Of a stretch of 59,958 nt of DNA, positions 42,571 through 51,589 are shown one piece after another; the stretch's first letter is position 1, and each line of letters starts with the position of its first letter. Source of the stretch: Gammaproteobacteria bacterium (GTDB lineage Bacteria > Pseudomonadota > Gammaproteobacteria > Steroidobacterales > Steroidobacteraceae); NCBI GenBank assembly GCA_005878835.1, contig VBMV01000074.1, positions 1 through 59,958 of the forward strand. The letters are read 5' to 3'. The translations under genes and the position numbers were made by a program. The notes under the pieces were generated by a model. It was not told the origin of the DNA. It saw nothing but the letters and a program-made list of their open reading frames with translations, and searched no databases.

Positions 42571-44971
42571 AGACTTCCGCGAGAGCCGTGGTCATCGGAG
42601 GCGGGGTGGTCGGCGCCAGTGTGCTCTATCACCTCGCCAGGATCGGCTGGGCCGACGTGCTGCTGCTGGAGAAGAGTGAATTGACCTCGGGCTCGACCTG
42701 GCATGCAGCCGGAGGCATGCACACGTTCAACGGCGAGGCCAACATCTCGCTGCTGCAGACGACCTGTATCGCGAGATCGAGGCGGCCTCCGGCCAGTCCT
42801 GCGGGCTGCACCCGAACGGCGGCCTGATGCTGGCGGCGAGCCCGGGCGAGCTCGACAGCCTGAAGCTCATCTGCTCACGGGCGCGCTACCTGGGAATGGA
42901 AACCGAGATGATCTCGCTCGAGCAGGCGCGCAACTTCAATCCCCTGATCGATACCAGCCATTTCATCGGCGCGCTGTGGCGCGCGGACGGTGGGCATTGC
43001 GATCCCTCGGGCACCACCCACGCCTACGTCAAGGCGGCTCGAGCGCTCGGCGCCTCGGTGGAACGCTTCACCCGCGTGTTGTCGCTCGGGCAGCGCCGCG
43101 ACGGCACCTGGGACGTCGTGACCGACAAGGGCACGGTGCACGCCGAGCACGTGGTGAACTGCGCGGGTCTGTGGGCACGCGAGGTCGGCCACATGGTCGG
43201 CATCGAGCTGCCGGTGCTGGCGATGGAGCACCACTATCTGCTGACCGAGGATGTCCCGGAGCTCGCAGGCCGGGAGAAGGAGATCGTGAACACCACCGAC
43301 TACGCCGGCGAGATCTACCTGCGCCAGGAGCGTGGTGGCGTGCTCATCGGTACGTACGAGCCCCACGGCACGGTCTGGTCGCCGGTGAAGACGCCCGACG
43401 ACTTCTCGATGCAGCTGCTGCCCGAGGACTTCGAGCGGCTGGCGCCGTACTTCGAGGTCGGCTTCAGGCACTTCCCGGCGCTCGGTCGTGTGGGCATCAG
43501 GAAGGCGGTGAACGGTCCGTTCACCTTCGCTCCCGACGGCAATCCACTGGTCGGACCGGTCCGGGGGGTGAGGAACTTCTGGGTGGCCTGCGCCGTCATG
43601 GCCGGGTTCAGCCAGGGTGGGGGCATAGGACTGGTGCTGTCGCGCTGGATGGCGCAGGGCGATCCGGGCCAGGACATCATTTCCATGGACGTCGCGCGCT
43701 TCGGTGCGTTCGCGACGCCGAAATACACCTCTCTCAAGGTCCCCGAGAACTACTCGCGTCGCTTCCGGCTCGCCTACCCGAACGAGGAGCTGCCCGCCGC
43801 CCGCCCGGTGCGCCGCTCACCGATCTACGACAAGCTCAGGGCGGCCGGTGCGGTCATGGGCGCGAATTTCGGCCTCGAGAATGCCCTGTGGTTCGCACCG
43901 GAGGGCGTCGCGCCGACCGAGACCCCGACCTATCGGCGCTCGGAAGCCTTCCCCGTCGTGCGGGCCGAATGTCAGGCGGTCCGCCGGACGGTCGGCCTCT
44001 ACGAGACCACCAACTACGGCAAGTACGAGGTCGCCGGGCGCGGAGCGCGCGCCTGGCTCGATCGGGTCTTTGCCTCGCGCATACCCAAGCCCGGACGGTT
44101 CGCGCTCGCCCCGATGCTCAATCCCGCCGGCCGGATCATGGGGGACCTGTCGATTGCGTGTCTCGCGCAGGACCGCTTCCTCATCGTTGGGTCGGGCTTT
44201 GCCGAGGACTTTCACCTGCGCTGGTTCTGGGCCTCGGAGCCACCGGCGGATGTGTCGGTGCGCTCGGCCGCCTCGACGCTCAACGGCGTGTCGATCGCGG
44301 GCCCGAGGTCGCGGGAGCTGGTGCAGCATCTGGTGCGGGACGATCTGTCGGCTTCCGCGTTCAGGCTGTTCCAGGTCACAGAGACGGCCGTCGGCTTCGC
44401 GCCCGCCATCCTGACGCGCGCCGGATTCACCGGTGAGCTCGGTTACGAGATCTGGACGACACCCGACTATTTCTCCTCGCTCTACGATGACCTGTGGGAC
44501 GCGGGGCGCGAGCTCGGGCTCGTACACTTCGGCGGGCGCGCCCTGTCGTCGCTGCGGCTGGAGAAGGCCTACGGCTCGTTCAACAAGGACTTCCGCCCCG
44601 ACTACACCCCGGGTGAGACCGGTCTCGATCGCTTCGTCGATTTCTCCAAGCCCGATTTCACCGGCCGTGCGGCGGCACTCGCCGAGCGCGCGGCGGGCCC
44701 CAAGCGCCGCTTCGTCGTCATGGAGGTAGCGGACGCCGACGCCGAGGTGGTCGGCTACGAATCGATCATGAAGGACGGCGCGGCGGTCGGCTACGTGACC
44801 TCGGGGGCCTACGGCCATTGCGTCGGCAGGAGTCTCGCCGCCGGCTACGTACCGGCCACACTGGCGCGCGAGGGCGCGCGCTTCGAGATCGACATCCTGG
44901 GCGAGATGCGGGCCGCGACGGTGCGGCTGGAGCCGCTGTACGATCCGCACGGACTGCGACTGCGCAGCTGA
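42567..44971 (+). pseudogene. Dimethylglycine/sarcosine dehydrogenase-like FAD enzyme, interrupted by a frameshift near 42,757-42,763
   Basis: An FAD domain with a C-terminal aminomethyltransferase (folate) domain, about 800 residues in total, as expected for the dimethylglycine dehydrogenase family. The first frame (ATG at 42567) reads VVIGGGVVGASVLYHLA and SELTSGSTWHAAGGMHTFNG, then ISLLQ. From 42761 the family sequence resumes in another frame (DLYREIEAASGQSCGLHPNG, then GLMLAAS). It continues unbroken to 44971, through ISIAGPRSREL-like and GFTGELGYEIW folate-domain motifs. A few bases (4, or 10 including two codons) seem to be missing in the segment usually reading YTI. This could be a real inactivating mutation or a sequencing or assembly error. 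The rest of the frame is undecayed, which argues for a recent event or an error. Confidence 0.85.
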
Positions 44972-45019
44972 GGCGAGCCGCAAGGCCTCATTGCTGAACA
45001 GGCTGTCGGGGGCGTACGA

Positions 45020-46435
45020 GTGAGCGACCAGGGGTCGAGCTTCGACAACATCATCGAGCGCGAGCGCGGCTTGCGGCGGCAGCTGAGCGCGCGTCGCCTG
45101 ACCATGATCGCCATTGGAGGCGCGATCGGCACCGGACTGTTTCTCGGCAGCGGCTTTGCGATCAGCCTGGCCGGACCCGCGGTGCTCGTGAGTTACGCCG
45201 TCGGCGCCGTGATCGCCCTGCTGCTCATGGGGTGCCTGGCGGAAATGACCGTCGCGCACCCCACCTCGGGATCCTTCGGCGCTTACGCGGAGTACTACAT
45301 TGATCCCCTGGCGGGGTTTCTGGTGCGCTACGCGTACTGGACCAGCATCGTGCTGGCGGTGGGGACCGAGGTCACGGCGGTGGCACTCTACATGCGCTTC
45401 TGGTTTCCCGCGCTCCCGGGCTGGCTGTGGATCGTGGCCTTCTCGGCTCTCCTGATCGGGGTGAACGCCCGCAGCGTGAATGTGTTCGGTGCGGTCGAGT
45501 ACTGGTTCTCCGCGCTCAAGGTCACGGCCATCGTGATATTCATTCTGCTTGCAGGTTATATCGTGCTGGGCGCGCCGTCCGCGGTGCCGGCGGCGGCCGC
45601 CGGCCCAGGCAGCGGCGCCGCGGCGGTCGGCTTTCGCAACTACACCGCCCACGGCGGTTTCCTGCCCCGGGGCTTGTGGGGCGCGTGGGTCGCGGTGATC
45701 GTCGCGATATTCAGCTACCTCAGCATCGAGATGATCGCGGTCGCGGCGGGGGAGGCCGCGCAGCCCGAGGTCGCCATCACGCGCGCGTTTCGCTCGACGG
45801 TGTTCCGGCTGATCCTCTTCTATCTGCTGACCCTCGCCCTGGTGCTGGCGATCGTGCCGTGGACCACCGCGGGCATCGAGGAGAGCCCGTTCGTGAAGGT
45901 CATGCGGGCGCTGCACGTGCCGGCGGCCGCCGGCATCTTCAACTTCGTGATCCTGGTCGCGGCGCTCTCGGCGATGAACAGCCAGCTCTACATCACCACG
46001 CGCATGATGTTCAGCCTGTCGCGGGCCCATCATGCACCGCGGCGCTTCGGCGTCCTCAACCGGCGCGGCGTGCCGGTGCAGGCGCTGCTGCTCTCGAGCA
46101 TCGGCATCGCGCTGGCGGCGCTGCTGAGCATCGTGGCGCCGCAGTCGGCGTTCATTCTCATGGTGTCGATCTCGGCCTTTGGCGCCATGTTCACCTGGAT
46201 GATGATTTTCATCACCCACTATCGTTTTCGCCGCGCGCGTGCGCGCACCGCGGCGGCACCGTTGCGCTTCCGCATGGTCGGCTTTCCCGCCACGACACTG
46301 CTGGGCGCAGCCCTCATGGGAGCGGCGCTGCTGACGACGGCATTCACCGACTCGTTCCGCATGACGTTGCTCTTCGGGCTGCCGTTTCTCGCCTGCCTGA
46401 GCGCGGCGTACTGGATCCGGCGCCGACAGGAGTAA
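45020..46435 (+). CDS. Amino acid permease, APC family AAT/GABA-permease type
   Basis: 471 residues with 12 membrane helices. Helix 1 carries IAIGGAIGTGLFLGSG, the signature of the AAT subgroup (GabP, ProY, AroP relatives); SGSFGAYAEYYIDPLAGFLV and YLSIEMIAVAAGEAAQPE fit. It imports an amino acid with protons. It starts with GTG 48 bp after the dehydrogenase, so it may belong to the sox operon and carry sarcosine, dimethylglycine, glycine or a related compound; that substrate is inference. Confidence 0.9.
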   Translation: MSDQGSSFDNIIERERGLRRQLSARRLTMIAIGGAIGTGLFLGSGFAISLAGPAVLVSYAVGAVIALLLMGCLAEMTVAHPTSGSFGAYAEYYIDPLAGFLVRYAYWTSIVLAVGTEVTAVALYMRFWFPALPGWLWIVAFSALLIGVNARSVNVFGAVEYWFSALKVTAIVIFILLAGYIVLGAPSAVPAAAAGPGSGAAAVGFRNYTAHGGFLPRGLWGAWVAVIVAIFSYLSIEMIAVAAGEAAQPEVAITRAFRSTVFRLILFYLLTLALVLAIVPWTTAGIEESPFVKVMRALHVPAAAGIFNFVILVAALSAMNSQLYITTRMMFSLSRAHHAPRRFGVLNRRGVPVQALLLSSIGIALAALLSIVAPQSAFILMVSISAFGAMFTWMMIFITHYRFRRARARTAAAPLRFRMVGFPATTLLGAALMGAALLTTAFTDSFRMTLLFGLPFLACLSAAYWIRRRQE

Positions 46436-46467
46436 GCTGCGCAGCAGAAGCCTCAGGAGTTGAACGC

Positions 46468-46947
46468 ATGGCTACGAAACCCATTCCGGAGGGATACCGC
46501 ACGGTGACCCCGTACCTGATCGTCAAGGGTGCCGCTGAGGCGATCGAGTTCTACAAGCGCGCCTTCGGTGCAAAGGAGCTGCTGCGCATGGCCGACCCGC
46601 ACGGCAGAGTGGGTCACGCCGAGATCAAGATCGGCGACTCCGTGATCATGCTGGCCGACGAGCACCCCGCCATGGGCTACCGCGGACCGCGCTCCCTCGG
46701 CGGATCGAGCGTCAGCATCCTGCTGTATCTGGAGGATGTGGACGCCGTGTTCGAACGTGCCCTCGAGGCCGGGGCGAAGGCGCAGCGCCCGGTGGCGAAT
46801 CAATTCTACGGCGACCGCACGGGTACGCTGGAAGATCCGTTCGGTCAGGTCTGGACGGTCGCGACGCACGTGGAAGACGTCCCACCCGAGGAAATGCGGC
46901 GCCGGGCCGAGGCCGCGATGAAATCATCGGCGTCTTCCGCGTCCTGA
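46468..46947 (+). CDS. VOC-superfamily (glyoxalase/bleomycin-resistance-like, PhnB-type) protein
   Basis: 159 residues. The single VOC module pair begins VTPYLIVKGAAEAIEFYKRA, then FGAKELLRM, and ends DRTGTLEDPFGQVWTVATH. Members bind a metal or a hydrophobic ligand; no specific reaction can be named. AGGAG lies 8 nt before the ATG. It follows the permease by 32 bp on the same strand. The 202 bp after it, up to the MBOAT gene, hold nothing recognisable. Confidence 0.85.
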   Translation: MATKPIPEGYRTVTPYLIVKGAAEAIEFYKRAFGAKELLRMADPHGRVGHAEIKIGDSVIMLADEHPAMGYRGPRSLGGSSVSILLYLEDVDAVFERALEAGAKAQRPVANQFYGDRTGTLEDPFGQVWTVATHVEDVPPEEMRRRAEAAMKSSASSAS

Positions 46948-47149
46948 GCTCACTCGTCTGATGTTCTGAAGCGGCAGGGCCGCGCGGGATCTCGAGCGGC
47001 CGTGCCCCGGCCGTGTGCACGTGTGCCACGGTGCGCCGCCGATGGCGGTGTTGCGTAATGCGGCCGCGCTCCTGCATGATGAATGAAAGCCCTGAACGGG
47101 GCTCTGGGGGGAGGCTGCCGGGCCGCCTGCAGGCGGACGGCGGGCCATC

Positions 47150-48565
47150 ATGGTTTTCAACTCGCTCACGTTCGTCGTGTTCTTCGCTTGCGTGCTTGCG
47201 CTTCACGCGCTGCCCCTGCCCTGGACCGCGAAGAAAATCAACTTAGCTGTGGCGAGTTACCTGTTCTACGCGGCGTGGAATCCGCCGTTCGTGATCCTGC
47301 TGTGGGTGTCGACCGTGGTCGACTGGTATGCCGCGCAGGGCCTCGTAAAAGCAAAACGGCCCACCAGCCGCCACGCCTGGATGCTGCTGTCGGTGATCGC
47401 GAACCTCGGCATGCTGGGGTATTTCAAGTACGGACAGTTCCTGCTCGATAACTTCACCTCCCTCATCTCGGCGGTCGGCATCGCCTATCACCCGGCCCAC
47501 TACGACATCGTCCTGCCGGTGGGCATCTCCTTCTATACGTTCGCGACCATGTCGTACACCCTGGACGTGTACCTGCGGCGCGCGACGCCGGCACAGAACC
47601 TGCTCGATTACGCGCTGTTCGTGACCTTCTTTCCGCACCTGGTGGCCGGTCCGATCATGCGCCCGACGGAGCTGGTACCGCAGTTCGCGCAGCCGCGCCG
47701 CGCCACCGCGGAGCAGCTGCGCTTCGGGCTGGCGCTCATGACCCTCGGTCTCTTCAACAAGATCGTGCTCGCCGACAGTTTCCTCGCGAGCGCCGCGGAG
47801 CGTGTCTACGACAGCGACAAGATCCCGGGGGCACTCGATGCCTGGGCGGCGACGCTGGCGTTCAGCGGTCAGATCTTCTGCGACTTCGCCGGCTATTCGA
47901 CCACCGCGATCGGCGCGGCGCTGTGCCTGGGATTCGCCATGCCGGACAACTTCCGCTTCCCGTACGCGGCGGTGGGGTTCTCGGACTTCTGGCGCCGCTG
48001 GCATATCACGCTGTCCTCGTGGCTGCGCGATTACCTCTACATTCCGCTCGGCGGTAATCGTCACGGTGCGCGGCGCACCTACGCCGCGCTCATGGCCACC
48101 ATGTTGCTCGGCGGCCTGTGGCACGGCGCGAACTGGACCTTCGTCGCCTGGGGCGGCCTGCACGGTGTGTATCTCGCCGCCGAGCGCGTGCTGCGGGTGC
48201 GCTTCGCCAACTACCGTCCCGGGCCGCTGGCTTTCGTGGCGCTCGGCCTGCTCACCTACACGCTGGTGAACGTGACCTGGGTGTTCTTTCGCGCCAAGAC
48301 CTTCGGCAAGGCCTGGGTCGTGCTGCGCGGTATGTTCGGCCAGAACGCCGCCGCCAAGCCGATCCTAGCAACCTTCAGTCTCCTCTCGGTGGCGGCGATC
48401 GTGGGCGGGATCCTGCTCACGCACTGGCTGATGCGTGCGCGCACGCTCGAGTCGGTCATCGCACGCGCCCCGGCGGCGGCGGTGTCCATGATCTGGGCGT
48501 TGATGGCCTTTGCGATCATCATTGCCCAGGGAGCTGGAAATGCCTTCATCTACTTCCAGTTCTGA
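47150..48565 (+). CDS. MBOAT-family O-acyltransferase (AlgI-like)
   Basis: 471 residues, about ten membrane helices. Family motifs: LPVGISFYTFATMSYTLDVY, FVTFFPHLVAGPIMRP, FCDFAGYSTTAIGAALCLG, FWRRWHITLSSWLRDYLYIP and the catalytic-histidine segment LGGLWHGANWTFVAWGGLHG. Transfers acyl (usually acetyl) groups across the inner membrane to an extracellular polysaccharide or other secreted acceptor. The downstream SGNH-like protein overlaps its end by 26 bp and is probably its periplasmic partner, as AlgJ/AlgX are for AlgI. Confidence 0.93.
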   Translation: MVFNSLTFVVFFACVLALHALPLPWTAKKINLAVASYLFYAAWNPPFVILLWVSTVVDWYAAQGLVKAKRPTSRHAWMLLSVIANLGMLGYFKYGQFLLDNFTSLISAVGIAYHPAHYDIVLPVGISFYTFATMSYTLDVYLRRATPAQNLLDYALFVTFFPHLVAGPIMRPTELVPQFAQPRRATAEQLRFGLALMTLGLFNKIVLADSFLASAAERVYDSDKIPGALDAWAATLAFSGQIFCDFAGYSTTAIGAALCLGFAMPDNFRFPYAAVGFSDFWRRWHITLSSWLRDYLYIPLGGNRHGARRTYAALMATMLLGGLWHGANWTFVAWGGLHGVYLAAERVLRVRFANYRPGPLAFVALGLLTYTLVNVTWVFFRAKTFGKAWVVLRGMFGQNAAAKPILATFSLLSVAAIVGGILLTHWLMRARTLESVIARAPAAAVSMIWALMAFAIIIAQGAGNAFIYFQF

Positions 48566-49712
48566 CGGCCTGCGCGACGCGCGGGCGGGCACGCCGGATC
48601 GCTATGCGCGCCAGACGGCGGCGGATCGGCCGGGAGTCGCGCAGCCGGTGCCGGTGCGTCCGGTGCCCGCGCAGCCCTGGGGCAGGATCCTCCTCGGCAC
48701 GGTGCTGCTGCTGGTGCTGCTGGTTGCCGGCTGGGAGGAATACTGGCGCGCGTACGGCGCACGACCGGGCATTGCCAATACCTTCGGCCTCTGGTCGATA
48801 CAGCGCCGGCGTATTGATGCCGGCGAGGGAGCTGCGACGGTGCTCCTGGGCGACTCGCGCCTGTATTTCGATATTCACCTGCCGGTGTGGGAGCGCCTCG
48901 ATGGCCGGCGTCCGATCCAGCTTTCATTCGAGGGTACTGCGCCGCTCCCGGTGCTCGAGGACCTCGCCGCGGATCCGAAGTTCACCGGCCGGCTGCTCAT
49001 CGGTGTCGCGCCCGATGTGTTCTTCTCCGGCTTCAAGTTCCGTGGTGCCGCGGTCGGTTATGCGCGCAAGGAGTCGCCCTCGCAGCGCATTGGTCAATGG
49101 TTATCGATGCACTTCATCGAGCCTTACTTTGCATTCGATGACCCCGACTATGCGCTGCAGACCGTGCTCGCGCGCCAGCCGTGGCCGGTGCGTGTGCACC
49201 AGCGCCTGCCGGTTCGCAAGCTGGCCATGACCGAGAGCGATCGCAACACGTATCTCTGGAGCAAACTCGAGACTGATCCAGAATACCGGACCATTATCCG
49301 TAATACCTGGCTCAACCACATGCAGCGCTGGGACGACGAGCCGCCGCCGGCGGCCGCGCTCAAGAATGAAAAGGAGCAAATCGAGCGCACCGCGCATGCG
49401 GTTGCGAAGTTGCGCGCGCGGGGAGTGAAGGTGTTGTTCGTGCGTATGCCCAGCGACGGAGCGTATCTGGAATTCGAAAACCGCAAGTACCCGCGCGCCC
49501 GCACCTGGGACGCGTTGCTGGCCGCCAGCGGCGTACCGGGAATCTACTTCGCGGACTATCCGGAATTGCAGGGCTACGAGTTGCCCGAGTGGTCGCACAT
49601 CAAACACTCGGACGCGGAGCGCTTTACCGGAGAGCTGTACAAGGTCATCCAGCGTGATTTCTGGGGGCCCAACGCCCCAGGGGTGAGTGCCAAGGCGAGT
49701 GCCGCGAGGTAG
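48540..49712 (+). CDS. Membrane-anchored SGNH-hydrolase-like partner of the MBOAT acyltransferase
   Basis: 390 residues from an ATG at 48540 with AGGGAG upstream. It has a cytoplasmic Pro/Arg-rich tail, one membrane helix (about 50-66, ILLGTVLLLVLLVAGW) and a periplasmic domain. LLGDSRLYFDIH resembles the GDS nucleophile block of SGNH hydrolases, and PEWSHIKHSDAERF near the C-terminus resembles the Asp/His block. Probably completes O-acylation of an exported glycan. No polysaccharide synthase is next to the pair, so the acceptor is unknown. Confidence 0.75.
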   Translation: MPSSTSSSDGLRDARAGTPDRYARQTAADRPGVAQPVPVRPVPAQPWGRILLGTVLLLVLLVAGWEEYWRAYGARPGIANTFGLWSIQRRRIDAGEGAATVLLGDSRLYFDIHLPVWERLDGRRPIQLSFEGTAPLPVLEDLAADPKFTGRLLIGVAPDVFFSGFKFRGAAVGYARKESPSQRIGQWLSMHFIEPYFAFDDPDYALQTVLARQPWPVRVHQRLPVRKLAMTESDRNTYLWSKLETDPEYRTIIRNTWLNHMQRWDDEPPPAAALKNEKEQIERTAHAVAKLRARGVKVLFVRMPSDGAYLEFENRKYPRARTWDALLAASGVPGIYFADYPELQGYELPEWSHIKHSDAERFTGELYKVIQRDFWGPNAPGVSAKASAAR

Positions 49713-49741
49713 CTAAGGCGGTGCGGCCAACTCGCGGATCC

Positions 49742-49993
49742 TCACGAGGGGTTTTTAACCCAGCCGCGCGGTTTGCGGTTGAAGCCGACCTGCACGTCCA
49801 CCAGTTTCTTGCCGCACCGGCACCTGAATCTCGCGATGATGTTGGCGAGCGGCTCATCCCAGCCGCCGCGGCAATGACGCGCGAGAAACGCGGGCGTCAT
49901 CTCGCGTGAGTGCCGGCAGGTGCGGCAGGTGACCACGATGACGTAGTCACCGAAGTGATCGCGCAGCCTCTCGACCGCATTCCACGGGAGCAT
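49742..49993 (-). CDS. Small zinc-ribbon protein (83 aa)
   Basis: Start at the ATG at 49993 (MLPWNAVERLRDHFGDYVIV). Two cysteine pairs, CRTC (about 25-28) and CRCG (about 59-62), form a probable zinc ribbon; HCRGG and a basic C-terminus RKPRGWVKNPS follow. The frame is open upstream to 50599, but the recognisable protein starts here. It is divergent from the SRAP gene with 78 bp between starts. Possibly nucleic-acid binding; function unknown. Confidence 0.7.
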   Translation of the reverse strand: MLPWNAVERLRDHFGDYVIVVTCRTCRHSREMTPAFLARHCRGGWDEPLANIIARFRCRCGKKLVDVQVGFNRKPRGWVKNPS

Positions 49994-50071
49994 GGCGCGA
50001 GTGTGGGCAACGCCGCCGGCGCCCGTCCACACAGTGCTACAGTGCCGCCGATACTGTCTGGGGCTAAACCT

Positions 50072-50743
50072 ATGTGCGGCAAGTACATCCTTGCGCAAGC
50101 CGCCAAGGCCGAGCGTGCGATGGGGATCCGGCGCGGGCGCTGGGAGTATCCACCGAGCTACCGCGTGCTGCCGACGGAGCAGGTGCCCGTGGTCGTCGCA
50201 GAGGCCGGCGAGCGCGAAGCGGCGATGATGCGCTGGGGCCTGATCCCGTACTGGGCCTACGGGGTGCCGCTCAAAGCTTCCACCATCAATGCCACCGTGG
50301 AGCGCATCGCGAGCGCTCCGAGTTACAAGGATCCGTGGCATCGCGGCCAGCGATGCATTCTGGTCATGGGCGGTTTCTACGAGCCGCACGTGAATGCGGA
50401 CGGTACGCGCGATCCCTTTTTCGTGCAGCTCGCCGATCGCGAGGTATTCGGCGTCGCCGGCCTGTGGGATCGCTCGCGGCGGCAGGACGGATCGTACGTC
50501 TTCTCCTGCACGCTGATCACGGTGCCTGCCAACCGTCTGCTGGCCGAGGTTCACAACGGCAAGCAACGCATGCCGGCGATCCTCGCTGAGAGCGACCACG
50601 CAGCCTGGCTGTCGGGTGCGCTGCAGGACGCCAGTCTGGCGCTGAAAAGCTATCCCGAGGAACTGATGGTGGCCTGGAAGGTGAGTCGCCGCGTGAACAG
50701 CCCGAAGCTCCCGAACGATGCGAGCCTGATCGAGCCCCTTTAG
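50072..50743 (+). CDS. SRAP-family protein (HMCES/YedK-like abasic-site crosslinking)
   Basis: 223 residues. HMCES/YedK proteins form a covalent link through Cys2 to abasic sites in single-stranded DNA, protecting them. Here Cys2 follows the start Met (MCGKY). The active-site Asn is in ASTINATVERI, Glu in GGFYEP, and His in EVHNGKQRMPAIL, where a short insertion separates the His from RMP. The start at 50072 is fixed by the need for Cys2. It stands alone, with a zinc-ribbon gene divergent upstream and a 17-bp tandem repeat at its stop. Confidence 0.92.
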   Translation: MCGKYILAQAAKAERAMGIRRGRWEYPPSYRVLPTEQVPVVVAEAGEREAAMMRWGLIPYWAYGVPLKASTINATVERIASAPSYKDPWHRGQRCILVMGGFYEPHVNADGTRDPFFVQLADREVFGVAGLWDRSRRQDGSYVFSCTLITVPANRLLAEVHNGKQRMPAILAESDHAAWLSGALQDASLALKSYPEELMVAWKVSRRVNSPKLPNDASLIEPL

Positions 50744-50775
50744 AGTGCGAGACGCGTCAGAGTGCGAGACGCGTC
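50742..50775. repeat. 17-bp perfect tandem repeat at the end of the SRAP gene
   Basis: AGAGTGCGAGACGCGTC occurs at 50742-50758 and again at 50759-50775 with no gap. The first copy begins inside the SRAP stop codon. No stop or promoter role is evident. Confidence 0.9.
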
Positions 50776-50883
50776 ACAATTCACGGTTCGTTCAGGGCCG
50801 GGGGTGTGTCATTCGCGGCGCCGGTTGGCATAGTTCGCACCGTGTGTGTGTGTGGACGATGAATCGTCCGGGAAGGAGTGCCT

Positions 50884-51318
50884 ATGAGAGCGATCCGTTT
50901 CGTGTTGCAGTCGGGCCTGGCCCTGGTGGCGGCCGTGCCCCTGGCCCACGCGCAGAGTGTGAGTATCAACGCGACCATCACCGGCGAAATCGCTCCGGGC
51001 GTGTACGGGCAGGTGGTATTGGGTAACCGGCCGCCACCGCCGCTCGTCTACGCGCAGCCGGTCGTCGCGGTGCCCGTGGTGGTGGCTGAGCCGGTGCCGA
51101 TGGAGCCGATCTATCTGCACGTCCCGCCGGGCCATGCCAAGCACTGGCGCAAGCACTGCCACGAGTACAACGCCTGCAACCGACCGGTGTATTTCGTGCG
51201 CTCCGCGGAGTACGAGCCCGGCTATCGTCCCGAGCGCCGCCAGGAGCACGAGCACGGTCACCGTGGGAACCATCGAGACCGCGACGATGAGCACGGCCAC
51301 GGACATCACGACGACTGA
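50884..51318 (+). CDS. Small secreted protein with His/Asp-rich tail
   Basis: 144 residues. GGAAGGAG precedes the ATG. Signal peptide about 1-23 (ending PLAHAQ), then a short beta-like segment SVSINATITGEIAPGVYGQV, a Pro/Val-rich middle, HYNAC-like cysteines (KHCHEYNACN) and a charged tail with HEHGHRGNHRDRDDEHGHGH. The tail could bind Ni, Zn or Cu. I do not recognise a named family; similar Pro-rich, His-rich periplasmic proteins are common in proteobacteria. Confidence 0.7.
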   Translation: MRAIRFVLQSGLALVAAVPLAHAQSVSINATITGEIAPGVYGQVVLGNRPPPPLVYAQPVVAVPVVVAEPVPMEPIYLHVPPGHAKHWRKHCHEYNACNRPVYFVRSAEYEPGYRPERRQEHEHGHRGNHRDRDDEHGHGHHDD

Positions 51319-51469
51319 GGCGGCGGTCCGCGCGGGCGTATGACCCGGCCAGCGCGGATCTCAAGGCCGCCTACGACTGCCCCACCGGCGACGCGGCCAA
51401 GGTGGAGATGGCGACGCCGCGATGGACGGGATGTTCTCGGCGCCGTGCAGCTCCGCGGCCGCACCGAGG

Positions 51470-51491
51470 GCGAGAGCGAGAGCGAGAGCGA
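51470..51491. repeat. Short hexanucleotide repeat
   Basis: GCGAGA is repeated three times with a partial fourth copy in the 271-bp gap before the PEP mutase-family gene. The gap otherwise shows nothing convincing. Confidence 0.8.
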
Positions 51492-51589
51492 TGAGGCGGA
51501 TCACCGGGGCTGGCTTCCGTGTAAGGAATTGTGCCAGAGTCTACCTTGGCGCCGGCGCGGCGACCGGCGCTCTTCGAGGAGTGAGGGTC

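Noticed and set aside
42567-44971. Programmed ribosomal frameshift in the dehydrogenase gene
   Set aside because: No slippery heptamer is present, and residues expected in the family are missing at the junction, which fits a deletion or error.
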